Part shown: one piece after another, positions 9,616-17,573 of the stretch | Layout of the letters: every line of letters starts with the position of its first letter | Numbering within the stretch: the first letter of the stretch is position 1 | From: Streptomyces sp. CC208A | Lineage (GTDB): Bacteria; Actinomycetota; Actinomycetes; Streptomycetales; Streptomycetaceae | DNA: 64,000 nucleotides | Direction of reading: 5' to 3' | Assembly (NCBI RefSeq): GCF_030010625.1 | Contig: NZ_JASCXN010000006.1 | Coordinates: forward strand, 1 to 64,000 | Translations under genes and position numbers: made by a program | Notes under the pieces: model-generated | Told to the model about the DNA's origin: nothing | The model's input: only the letters and a program-made list of their open reading frames with translations | The model's database searches: none

Positions 9616-9717
9616 GCGGTCATTCTCCCTCAGCGTCTGCCCGGGATGCGGACGGCCGCGTGGACGCCGGGGTCGGTCCGGGCCGTCCGGCGGGGGCGGC
9701 CGAGTAGCGTACGGGCC

Positions 9718-11061
9718 ATGCGACTGACGATTCTCGGAGGCGGCGGGTTCCGGGTGCCGCTGGTGTACGGCGCGCTGCTCGGCGACCACGCCGAGGGGCG
9801 GATCACCCACGTCACCCTGCACGATCTCGACGGGGACCGGCTGGCGGCCGTGGGACGGGTCCTCGCCGAACAGGCCGAGGGGGTGCCGGACGCGCCGGTC
9901 GTCACGGCCACCACCGACCTCGACGAGGCGCTGCGCGGGGCGGACTTCGTCTTCTCGGCGATCCGGGTCGGCGGTCTGGAGGGCCGGGCGGCCGACGAGC
10001 GGGTGGCGCTGGCCGAGGGGGTGCTCGGTCAGGAGACGGTGGGCGCGGGCGGGATCGCGTACGGCCTGCGGACCGTGCCGGTCGCCGTCTCCCTCGCCCG
10101 CCGGATCGCCGCGCTCGCCCCGGACGCCTGGGTCATCAACTTCACCAATCCGGCGGGGCTGGTCACCGAGGCGATGTCCCGGGTGCTCGGCGACCGGGTC
10201 ATCGGCATCTGCGACTCCCCCGTCGGTCTCGGCCGCCGGGTCGCGCGGGTGCTCGGCGCGGACCCGGACCGGGTGTGGATCGACTACGCGGGCCTCAACC
10301 ACCTGGGGTGGCTGCGCGGGCTGCGGGTGGACGGCCGTGACGAGCTGCCCCGGCTCCTCGCGGACGAGGCGCTGCTCGGCTCCTTCGAGGAGGGGAGGCT
10401 CTTCGGCACCGAGTGGCTGCGGGCCCTTGGCGCGGTCCCCAACGAGTACCTGCACTACTACTACTTCAACCGGGAGGCGGTCGCCTCCTACCGGGGCGCG
10501 GAGCGGACCCGGGGCGCGTACCTCCTGGACCAGCAGGCCGGTTTCTACGCGGAGGCCGGCAAGCCGGGGGCGCGGGCCCTGGACGCCTGGCGTCGCACGC
10601 TGGCCGACCGGGAGGCGACGTACATGGCGCACAACCGGGAGGCGGCCGGCGCCGGGGAGCGGGCCGAGGAGGACCTGGAGCCGGGCGGCTACGAGCAGGT
10701 GGCGCTGGCGCTGATGCGGGCGATCGCGCGCGGCGAGCGGGCCACGCTGATCCTGAACGTGCGCAACGGCACGACGCTGCCGGGCCTCGACGCGGACGCG
10801 GTGGTCGAGGTGCCGTGCCTGGTGGACGCGAACGGCGCCCGGCCGGTGGCGGTGGACCCGCTGCCGTACCACGCGATGGGGCTGGTGTCGGCGGTGAAGG
10901 CGGTGGAGCGGGAGGTGCTCGCGGCGGCGGAGAGCGGTGCGCGGGCGGACGCGGTGCGGGCCTTCGCGCTGCACCCGCTGGTGGACTCGGTGACGGTGGC
11001 CCGCCGGCTGCTCGACGGCTACACGGCCGTGCACCCGGGGCTCGCGTACCTGCGCGGATAG
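9718..11061 (+). CDS. GH4 family 6-phospho-beta-glucosidase
   Basis: This 447-residue cytoplasmic glycosidase of family 4 cleaves phosphorylated disaccharides by an NAD+- and divalent-metal-dependent redox mechanism. The N-terminal Rossmann motif is I-L-G-G-G-G-F-R (5-12); N-F-T-N-P-A-G is at 141-147, the metal-binding cysteine in I-C-D-S-P at 164-168, and G-L-N-H-L-G-W at 192-198. ATG at 9718 lies 7 nt after a TAGCGT -10-like box, so the message is probably leaderless. No phosphotransferase genes are adjacent, so the substrate (for example a 6-P-beta-glucoside) is inferred from the family. Confidence 0.9.
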   Translation: MRLTILGGGGFRVPLVYGALLGDHAEGRITHVTLHDLDGDRLAAVGRVLAEQAEGVPDAPVVTATTDLDEALRGADFVFSAIRVGGLEGRAADERVALAEGVLGQETVGAGGIAYGLRTVPVAVSLARRIAALAPDAWVINFTNPAGLVTEAMSRVLGDRVIGICDSPVGLGRRVARVLGADPDRVWIDYAGLNHLGWLRGLRVDGRDELPRLLADEALLGSFEEGRLFGTEWLRALGAVPNEYLHYYYFNREAVASYRGAERTRGAYLLDQQAGFYAEAGKPGARALDAWRRTLADREATYMAHNREAAGAGERAEEDLEPGGYEQVALALMRAIARGERATLILNVRNGTTLPGLDADAVVEVPCLVDANGARPVAVDPLPYHAMGLVSAVKAVEREVLAAAESGARADAVRAFALHPLVDSVTVARRLLDGYTAVHPGLAYLRG

Positions 11062-11066
11062 GAGAA

Positions 11067-11092
11067 GGGGGAAGGCCCGCGGGCCTTCCCCC
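11067..11092. terminator. Perfect 26-nt palindromic terminator
   Basis: GGGGGAAGGCCCG (11067-11079) is followed directly by its reverse complement (11080-11092). It lies between the GH4 stop and the stop of the convergent DUF574 gene and can serve both. Confidence 0.88.
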
Positions 11093-11119
11093 TGATACGT
11101 GGACGGGTACGGGTACGGG

Positions 11120-11938
11120 TCAGGGCTTGCGGGCCACGGCGGCCCAGCCCGGGATCGGGTCGTCGCCCTGGACCGGCACCGGCTCGCCCAGCTCGGGGTG
11201 CCACTCGGCGGTGAGCGACACCCCGGGCTCGACGAGCTCCAGGCCGTCGAAGAAGGCGGCGAGTTCGTCGCGGGAGCGGGGTCGCAGGGTCAGGCCGCGG
11301 GCCTTGTACATGCCGACGGCCTTCGCCGCGCCCTCGGGGTCGAAGTCCCCGGTCACCTGCGAGAGGACGAGGTAGCTGCCGGGGGCGAGCTGGTCGACGA
11401 GCTTGGCGACGATGTCGTGGGCGCCGTCCTCGTCCCCCAGGAAGTGGAGCAGGGCCAGCATCGAGAGCGCGACGGGCTGGTCGAAGTCAAGGACCTTTCC
11501 GGCCCTTTCGAGGATGCTCTCGGGGTCGCGGGCGTCCGCCTGGATGTAGTCGGTGGCCCCCTCGGGGGTGGAGCGCAGCAGGGCGGCCGCGTGCGCGAGC
11601 ACGATCGGGTCGTTGTCGCAGTAGACGATCCGGGACTCCGGCGCGGCCTCCTGCGCGATCTGGTGCAGGTTGGGCTCGGTCGGGATCCCGGTGCCGACGT
11701 CCAGGTACTGGCGCACGCCCTGGGCGCTGAGCCAGCGGATGGCGCGGTGCATGAAGGCGCGGTTGACCCGGGCCATGTCACGGCCTCGGGCGTCGACGGT
11801 GAGGAGCTGGCGGGCCATCTCCTCGTCGACGGGGTAGTTGTCCTTGCCGCCCAGGAACCAGTCGTACATCCGCGCGGGATGCGGCTTGCTGGTGTCGATC
11901 CGGATCTCGCTGCGGGCGGATGCGGGGTCCTGGGTCAT
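11120..11938 (-). CDS. DUF574 / Methyltransf_19 family SAM-dependent methyltransferase
   Basis: This 272-residue protein belongs to a large Streptomyces family of putative methyltransferases. Family signs are the opening P-x-P-A-R-M-Y-D-W-F-L-G-G-K-D-N-Y, the SAM-binding strand Y-L-D-V-G-T-G-I-P-T near residue 80, and Y-C-D-N-D-P near 107. Substrates are unknown; members often sit beside DUF397/Xre developmental genes, as here. ATG at 11938 follows a GAGAG purine-rich site. It shares the palindromic terminator with the GH4 gene. Confidence 0.9.
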   Translation of the reverse strand: MTQDPASARSEIRIDTSKPHPARMYDWFLGGKDNYPVDEEMARQLLTVDARGRDMARVNRAFMHRAIRWLSAQGVRQYLDVGTGIPTEPNLHQIAQEAAPESRIVYCDNDPIVLAHAAALLRSTPEGATDYIQADARDPESILERAGKVLDFDQPVALSMLALLHFLGDEDGAHDIVAKLVDQLAPGSYLVLSQVTGDFDPEGAAKAVGMYKARGLTLRPRSRDELAAFFDGLELVEPGVSLTAEWHPELGEPVPVQGDDPIPGWAAVARKP

Positions 11939-12014
11939 CGTCGGCTCTCCTGGTCGGGACGAACGGGTGGCGCTGCTACAAGAGTTACGCGACCGCGGAC
12001 GCGGTGCGGAAGGG

Positions 12015-12251
12015 TCAGGTGAGCAGGAAGTCAGCCTGACCGGATTTGGCCCCCGCGATGAACGCGGCGATCTCCCCGTGGGTGTAGATGAGGGCGGGTC
12101 CTTCAGGGTCTGCGGACTGTCGCACGGCGACCCTGCCGTCGGCCAGTTTCATGGCCTCCACGCAGTTGCCCCCGTTCCCGCCGCTCCAGGGCTTGTGCCA
12201 TCCCTCGGCACCGAGCTCCGCGGCGGGCATGCCGTTGTATATGCGATCCAT
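12015..12251 (-). CDS. DUF397 family small protein
   Basis: This 78-residue DUF397 protein carries the family core W-H-K-P-W-S-G-G-N-G-G-N-C-V-E, R-V-A-V-R-Q-S and G-P-A-L-I-Y-T. Its ATG lies directly next to the stop of the upstream Xre gene (TGA-ATG), so the two are translationally coupled. Such Xre/DUF397 pairs are numerous in Streptomyces and act in development and antibiotic control; the small protein is thought to modulate the DNA-binding partner. This specific pair has no assigned role. Confidence 0.92.
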   Translation of the reverse strand: MDRIYNGMPAAELGAEGWHKPWSGGNGGNCVEAMKLADGRVAVRQSADPEGPALIYTHGEIAAFIAGAKSGQADFLLT

Positions 12252-13127
12252 TCACAGCTCCTTGCGGAGAACCCGGAGGATCTCCTTCGTGCGTTGTGCA
12301 GTCGCGGCCTGCGCCGCCATCCGGTCCATGACCTCCAGGTGGGACGCCACCTCGGGGCGCGCGTCGAGGTAGACGGCGCCGGTCAGGTACTCGCTGTAGA
12401 CCATGTCCGGGAGTTCGGGCATGGCGAAGCGGAAGAGGACGAACGGACCGTACGTGCCGGGGTGGTGGCCGGACGCGAACTCCGCGATCTGCAGGGTGAC
12501 GTTCGGCAGCTCGGACACTTCGAGCAGCCGGTCGAGCTGGTCGCGCATCACCTCGGGCCCGTCGCCGACCGGCCGGCGGAACACCGTCTCGTCCATGATC
12601 ACCCAGAACTTGGGGGCGTCCTCCCTGGTCAGCAGGGACTGGCGCTCCATCCGCAGGGCCACATGCCGATCGATGTCCTCTTCCCGCGCGGCGTCACCGC
12701 CGCCGCCGACCGCCCCGCTGCGCAGAATGGCGCGGGCGTACTCCTCGGTCTGGAGCAGACCGGGGACGAACTGGGGTTCGTAGGCCCGGATGAGGCTCGC
12801 GGCCCCCTCCAGGCTGACGTACATGGAGAACCAGCCGGGCAGCACGTCGTGGAACCGCTGCCACCAGCCGGGCAGGTTGGCCTCCTCGGCGAGGGCGAGG
12901 AACGCCTCCGCCTCGGGCCCCGTGACGCCGTACGCCTTCAGCAGCAGCTGGACGTACGGGATCTTCAGCGCGACCTCCGCGGTCTCCATGCGGCGGACCG
13001 TGGCCGGGGCGACGTGGAGGACCTTGGCGGCCTCCTCCCGCTTGAGGCCGGCCCGCTCGCGCAGATCCTGCAGACGCTTGCCGAGGACGACCTGTCCCAC
13101 TGTGGGGGCGGACCGCGGCTCGCTCAC
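12252..13127 (-). CDS. Xre-type regulator with DUF5753 sensing domain
   Basis: This 291-residue regulator has an N-terminal helix-turn-helix (about residues 10-70, with L-G-K-R-L-Q-D-L-R-E-R-A-G and A-T-V-R-R-M-E) and a C-terminal DUF5753-like domain (about 100-285), with Y-E-P-Q-F-V-P-G-L-L-Q-T-E-E-Y-A-R-A and the late H-H-P-G-T-Y-G-P-F. GTG at 13127 follows GGGAGG. It is divergent from the ATP-binding protein and co-transcribed with the DUF397 gene. The 125-nt divergent promoter carries two clear palindromes that are candidate autoregulatory operators. Confidence 0.92.
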   Translation of the reverse strand: MSEPRSAPTVGQVVLGKRLQDLRERAGLKREEAAKVLHVAPATVRRMETAEVALKIPYVQLLLKAYGVTGPEAEAFLALAEEANLPGWWQRFHDVLPGWFSMYVSLEGAASLIRAYEPQFVPGLLQTEEYARAILRSGAVGGGGDAAREEDIDRHVALRMERQSLLTREDAPKFWVIMDETVFRRPVGDGPEVMRDQLDRLLEVSELPNVTLQIAEFASGHHPGTYGPFVLFRFAMPELPDMVYSEYLTGAVYLDARPEVASHLEVMDRMAAQAATAQRTKEILRVLRKEL

Positions 13128-13190
13128 TCTCAGACCTCCCCGACGCGCTGTTTCGACGAGTGTGCCACGAAGCTCGGCCAGAGAGAACAC

Positions 13191-13227
13191 GGCACTCTGC
13201 AATTTTCAGAGTGCCACTTGCCAAGTG
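13191..13227. promoter_or_regulatory. Paired palindromes in Xre/ATPase divergent promoter
   Basis: GGCACTCTG (13191-13199) and CAGAGTGCC (13207-13215) are perfect 9-bp arms around a 7-nt AT-rich centre. Immediately adjoining is CACTTG-C-CAAGTG (13215-13227). Both lie between the divergent GTG starts at 13127 and 13253, where the Xre protein could repress both directions. Confidence 0.5.
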
Positions 13228-13252
13228 TCCGAGTCAGGAGGACAGTGTTCCG

Positions 13253-13858
13253 GTGAACCAGTACGGACTGTTGCCGGTGCGCCCATGGAGCCCTGCGACG
13301 GCGACGTACGGCAGTCCTGCCCACTGTTGTGAGGAACCGGTCGTGGCTTCTGGTAACGCGCAGCCCTCAGGTCTCGTGAGCCCCCGCGTCATGGCCCAGC
13401 GCCCCCAGCCCCGCCACGATCCCGCCCGCCGCGAGCCCGCCCGGCACCCTCACGATCCGGTCCACCGCTTCGCCTTCGAGCTGCCCGCCCGCACCGAGTC
13501 GGTGAGCCGCGCCCGCCGCCTGACCGAGGAGCGGCTGATCCTCTGGGGCTGCGGCCCCGAGATACGCGACACGGCCGCCCTGGTCGTCTCGGAACTGGTC
13601 ACCAACGCGGTGCTGCACACCGCGAGCAGCCGGATCGTCTGCGAGCTCCGCGAGGGCCTCGCCGCCCTCCGCATCGCCGTCCGCGACGAGGGCGGCGCCG
13701 CGGGCCCCCGGATACGCGACTGCGGCGCGGACGAACGGGGCCGCGGACTCCTCATCGTCGACGCGCTGTGCGCGGCCTGGGGCGCCGAGCGCACCGGCCA
13801 CGGCACGGCCCAGACCGTCTGGGCGGAGCTCGCCCACGGTCTGGGGGAGCCATGCTGA
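13253..13858 (+). CDS. ATP-binding anti-sigma-factor-type protein (HATPase_c_2)
   Basis: This 201-residue GHKL ATP-binding protein of the RsbW/SpoIIAB-like group is often a partner of Xre/DUF397 systems in Streptomyces. The N-box is V-V-S-E-L-V-T-N-A-V-L-H-T (about residues 108-120), the G1-like element V-R-D-E-G-G, and the G2 element G-R-G-L-L-I-V-D-A-L-C near 165. The first 60 residues are Pro/Arg-rich and poorly conserved. GTG at 13253 is preceded by AGGAGG; a later start is possible. The next gene starts inside its stop region, giving an ATG-C-TGA overlap. Confidence 0.88.
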   Translation: MNQYGLLPVRPWSPATATYGSPAHCCEEPVVASGNAQPSGLVSPRVMAQRPQPRHDPARREPARHPHDPVHRFAFELPARTESVSRARRLTEERLILWGCGPEIRDTAALVVSELVTNAVLHTASSRIVCELREGLAALRIAVRDEGGAAGPRIRDCGADERGRGLLIVDALCAAWGAERTGHGTAQTVWAELAHGLGEPC

Positions 13859-14286
13859 GGTCCGTGGCGCACCTGCTCGCCCCCCGCGCCCGCAGGTCCC
13901 CTTCGAGCGGCCGCGCCCCCGCCGTCGCCTCCACCCGCCTCACGGTCCCCGCCGGTCTGCACACCGGCCTCGGCTGCGACGCCGTCGGCGTCCCCGCCCG
14001 CTTCGGCTTCAAGATCCTCTCCCGGCTCCCCGCCAAGGGCTGCGTGTACGCCGACACCGACTGGTGGTGGTGGCTCGTCCCCGCCGGCTCCGACCTCGAC
14101 CTGGCCTGGCCGCTGCCCGCCTGCTACGCCCCCGGCGCCGAGATTCCCGACCGCGGCCCGCGCCTGATCCACCACCCGGACGGCACCTCGCCCTACACCC
14201 CGCCGATCCCCCTCTACCTGCTCGCCTGCCAGCTCACCGGCGTGGCCCCGGCATGGCCGGCCCCCCAGGTGCGCACCGCCCTGTGA
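13852..14286 (+). CDS. Hypothetical protein coupled to the ATP-binding gene
   Basis: This 144-residue protein overlaps the preceding stop by 7 nt, so it is probably translationally coupled. It has a Trp-rich strand (D-W-W-W-W-L-V-P), a W-P-L-P-A-C-Y-A-P-G-A segment, and a C-terminal P-Y-T-P-P-I-P-L-Y-L. It looks like a small domain that accompanies Xre/DUF397/ATPase sets. No catalytic residues or membrane spans are evident, and I do not recognise a named family. Confidence 0.75.
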   Translation: MLRSVAHLLAPRARRSPSSGRAPAVASTRLTVPAGLHTGLGCDAVGVPARFGFKILSRLPAKGCVYADTDWWWWLVPAGSDLDLAWPLPACYAPGAEIPDRGPRLIHHPDGTSPYTPPIPLYLLACQLTGVAPAWPAPQVRTAL

Positions 14287-14335
14287 CCGTCCGATCTATG
14301 ACCATCCGGCCCCCCGGCTGCGTAGAGTCGGCCCC

Positions 14336-15090
14336 ATGTTCACCCCGCAGGGCCCGACCCTCCGCGAACTGACAAGGCAAGCGCTCTCCTCGGTCGAGCA
14401 CGGCTACGACCTCCTCGCGCCCAAGTTCGACGCGACCCCGTTCCGCACCCCGGACCGGATCCTCACGGCGGTGGCCCGCGCGCTGGAGCAGCTGGGCCCC
14501 TTCGACACGGGCCTGGACGTCTGCTGCGGCACCGGCGCCGGCCTCCCCGTCCTCCGCTCGGTCTGCGCGGGCGGCGTCGTCGGCGTCGACTTCAGCACGA
14601 ACATGCTGGCCGAGGCCCGCCGCCGCCACCCCACCACGCCCCTGGTCCGTGCCGACGCCCTGGCCCTCCCCTTCGCCCCCGCCTTCGACCTGGCCGTCAG
14701 CTTCGGCGCCTTCGGCCACTTCCTCCCGGCCGCCCAGCGCACCCTCTTCGCCCAGATCCACACCGCCCTCCGCCCCGGCGGCACCCTGGCCTTCCCCCTC
14801 CCGGCCCCACCCCCCGTCGGCTCCCGCCCCTACTGGACCCTCTGGGCCTTCGACACGGCCATGCACCTCCGCAACCTCCTCTGGCGCCCCCGTTCGTCAT
14901 GTACTACCGCACCTTCCGCCTCGCGGACGTCCGCGCCCGTCTGGAGGAAACCGGCTTCACCGTCACCCACCACCCCCTCCCCGGCTTCGGCACCCGCCCG
15001 GACGGCAGCCCGAACTGCCGGCTGGTGGTGGCGCGGAAGGCTGGTCGAGATCCTTCCCTCATCGCTCCTCGCGACGGCTACCCCCTGTAG
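14336..15090 (+). pseudogene. Class I methyltransferase broken by a -1 frameshift
   Basis: The first about 185 codons encode a Methyltransf_11/25-type SAM enzyme: L-D-V-C-C-G-T-G-A-G near residue 60, V-G-V-D-F-S near 81, and R-A-D-A-L-A-L-P-F near 104. At a run of five cytosines (14887-14891) the reading shifts. The expected continuation (F-V-M-Y-Y-R-T-F-R-L through C-R-L-V-V-A-R-K) lies in the +1 frame, ending at the stop at 15088-15090. Restoring one C would rejoin them. This is either a real inactivation or a homopolymer sequencing error. A TAGAGT box 7 nt before the ATG suggests a leaderless message. Confidence 0.82.
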
Positions 15091-15189
15091 TACCGTCCTC
15101 CCTCCGGCCACCCTTCAATGGGAATGGACGTTTGATTTGCTGTTCGCGTGGAGCGAATTCTCCCGCCTTCTGGCCAAAGAGGGGGCAGG

Positions 15190-16746
15190 GTGACGGCTAT
15201 GCCAAGCGGACACGAAACGGGGGCGCCGAGGACGCCGGACGAAAGCCTGGTGCGTCGCATCAAAGCTCTCGCCTGCACCGCCCCGCTCCAGTCCCTTGAC
15301 GTGGTCAAACGACAGCTTGAGTGGGATGCGGCCGAATATCACATGGCGGAGCTGGGTCTCCACATCATCGACCTGGTGACCATCGCCATGGATTTCGACT
15401 CGGGGGCCGACCCCGACAAGGTGATTCTCCAGGCAGCGCGGTTCGCGGCAGCGCAACGTCCAGGTCGGGGCGAGGAGGAGTACCGTCGCGTCGCTGAATG
15501 GGTGTTGCACAAGCTCATCAACGTCGGCACCGTGGACCGGGGATTCAGCTGGCAATACGGCCGCTTCGACGAAGAGGGGGAAACGTACAGCCGGTTCGAC
15601 TTCGACTTCAAACTGATCATCGAACGGGCCGACCAAGGGCGCATCCGGCTCCGCACCACAGACGAAGCCATCAACGTCCTCGTCGGAGCACTTGACACAG
15701 ATGTCGAGTCGGCCCAGGTGGCCGCCGAACACAAATTGCGCCATCTCATCGAACACGGACGGCTGGACGACGCCAAGGTGGCCGCCGAACAGGCCCGCCA
15801 CCGGACGGTGCAGTACGGCGAATCCCTGCGCCGACGGCTTGACGCGACGAAACGGGATGTTCGGACGGTCGACTGGGAGCATCAGATGCCCGGACTTCTG
15901 AACGCCGCGCTCGATCACATCGAACGCCGCTACGAGATGGAGAACGCGATCCTCGCGCACATCACGGAGCGACGCGACACCACCTCCCACCCCCGTCACA
16001 AGCAGCGCGCCGCCGAGCTGGTGCTCATCGTCCGGGACTGCATCAGCCGCCACATGCAATTGCAGCAGCGCATCCAGACCGCCGGCGACCTGTTCCGGTC
16101 CGAACAGGATCGCCAGCAGTTCTCGACACCCCCTCAGCGCTCAGCCGTCGACATCTTCGGCCAGCTGCTCGTGCCCGCCTTGTCACTTCCTGTCGGTGAC
16201 GCGCTGCCCGCGCTCACCCAATACTTCCGGAACGCCAATGTCCCCGCCGTGCCGGACGCCGTGTGGATGCCGTCGATCGTCTCCCGGCTCTTCGCCTCGG
16301 GCCCCACACCGGCCATGGAGGGAGCCGAAGTACCCGAACCCGAGCTCGACGTCCCGGACGACGACGGCGCGTTCACCGAGACCGAGTTCCAGGCAGCCGA
16401 GGAACTACTCGACCTGCGAGGGGCACCCGAGCCCCTCAGCTCCTTGCTGCGGCGAGCACGAGCCGTCTCACCCGAGATCGCCCGCCTCGTCCTCCATCGA
16501 GCGGGCCAGGCATTCAGCCCTCCCGCAGGCGACGCGGTCCGGGAGGGCGCTGATCGGCTGCTGATCGCCGTGCCCACCGGAGAAGTGCTGCAGGATGACG
16601 AGTTCGGCGGCGACGAGCTCCTCCTCGCCGCTGTTCCCCTCGATCCGTCCGGCAAGCAGGGCGCCTTGGTGTCCGATGCCCCCCGCAATGTTCCGCAGCC
16701 ACGCCCTGCCACCCTCAACGCACGACAGGAGTCACCCGCGATATGA
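15190..16746 (+). CDS. jetA: Wadjet JetA (kleisin-like subunit)
   Basis: This 518-residue first gene of a four-gene Wadjet operon is identified by context. JetA proteins are MukF-like kleisins that bridge the JetC ATPase heads of a DNA-loop-extruding complex, which detects small circular DNA. The sequence is helical and charged, with an N-terminal segment resembling winged-helix/four-helix elements and acidic, proline-rich C-terminal linkers, as expected of a kleisin. GTG at 15190 follows GAGGGGG; ATG at 15199 is an alternative. A weak promoter (TTGATT at 15132 with a 17-nt spacer) lies upstream. Its stop overlaps the jetB start (ATGA). It does not resemble the DUF3375 JetA of type I or the DUF2397 JetA of type III, which leaves type II as the likely subtype. 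Confidence 0.82.
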   Translation: MTAMPSGHETGAPRTPDESLVRRIKALACTAPLQSLDVVKRQLEWDAAEYHMAELGLHIIDLVTIAMDFDSGADPDKVILQAARFAAAQRPGRGEEEYRRVAEWVLHKLINVGTVDRGFSWQYGRFDEEGETYSRFDFDFKLIIERADQGRIRLRTTDEAINVLVGALDTDVESAQVAAEHKLRHLIEHGRLDDAKVAAEQARHRTVQYGESLRRRLDATKRDVRTVDWEHQMPGLLNAALDHIERRYEMENAILAHITERRDTTSHPRHKQRAAELVLIVRDCISRHMQLQQRIQTAGDLFRSEQDRQQFSTPPQRSAVDIFGQLLVPALSLPVGDALPALTQYFRNANVPAVPDAVWMPSIVSRLFASGPTPAMEGAEVPEPELDVPDDDGAFTETEFQAAEELLDLRGAPEPLSSLLRRARAVSPEIARLVLHRAGQAFSPPAGDAVREGADRLLIAVPTGEVLQDDEFGGDELLLAAVPLDPSGKQGALVSDAPRNVPQPRPATLNARQESPAI

Positions 16747-17573
16747 CCAACCACAGCTCCACCGATGCCGAGGAAGCAGCGCGCCTCCTCGCTTTCGGGC
16801 TGCGGCCGCGCGTGACGCCCACCCGGGACGACACCTACAAGGACCTCGCCCAACGCTACCGCCATGACGAAAACTTCCGGCTGCTCACCGACCGGATCGG
16901 CAAAGGCCTGGGGTTGAAGGTACTGGGCAGTGAACACGGCACGGATTCCATCGCTCTGGCGGCGCTGGAAGGGTCTGTCTTCGAGACGAAGCTGGACGAC
17001 TACGCGAAGCGCGCCCGGTACCGCGGCGAGCGCGGCGACACGGAACGCGTACTCCACGGCCTCATCCACCTCGCCGTCGCCGCACTCGCCTACCCCCGGC
17101 CGGAGGACCTGGCCCGGGACGGATACATCGGCCGGGTCGACACCGACCTCATCGACGCCACCGTCCGGGACGCCTGCCGGCGGCTGAAGGAGAAGGCCGA
17201 TCAGAGCGACTCCGAAACCGACACACCGTCCGACACACCAGAACTCGAAGCGGTCTGGCACGCGTACAGCAGACGCCCGGAGGCGTCACGCACGAAGGAC
17301 AAGCGAGCGGCGATGAACTCGACCCGCGCCATGGTCGGACGCGCACTGAACTTCCTCGCGGAGAGCGGATTCCTGACGGCCGTCGGCGACCCCAAGGAGG
17401 GCGCCTTCCGCACGACCCCCCGCTATCAGCTGCAGGTACGAGAACTCGCCACGACCCCAGCGTTCCAGGAGCTGCTGAAACTCAACGTGGTGCCGATGAC
17501 CGAGGGCTCGGGTTCCCTGCGCTCCGGTGCGGCCACCACTCCGCCGGTTACCGGGGAGTACAGCGATGTATGA
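16743..17573 (+). CDS. jetB: Wadjet JetB (MukE/KITE-like subunit)
   Basis: This 276-residue protein in jetB position is expected to be the tandem winged-helix KITE subunit that binds the JetA kleisin and DNA. The N-terminal two thirds are an alpha/beta, helix-rich domain (for example E-R-V-L-H-G-L-I-H-L-A-V-A-A-L-A-Y-P). The later part contains a winged-helix-like stretch, V-G-R-A-L-N-F-L-A-E-S-G-F-L followed by R-Y-Q-L-Q-V-R-E-L. It overlaps jetA by 4 nt and jetC by 8 nt, so synthesis is coupled. The assignment rests on order, size and fold impression rather than a diagnostic motif. Confidence 0.8.
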   Translation: MTNHSSTDAEEAARLLAFGLRPRVTPTRDDTYKDLAQRYRHDENFRLLTDRIGKGLGLKVLGSEHGTDSIALAALEGSVFETKLDDYAKRARYRGERGDTERVLHGLIHLAVAALAYPRPEDLARDGYIGRVDTDLIDATVRDACRRLKEKADQSDSETDTPSDTPELEAVWHAYSRRPEASRTKDKRAAMNSTRAMVGRALNFLAESGFLTAVGDPKEGAFRTTPRYQLQVRELATTPAFQELLKLNVVPMTEGSGSLRSGAATTPPVTGEYSDV

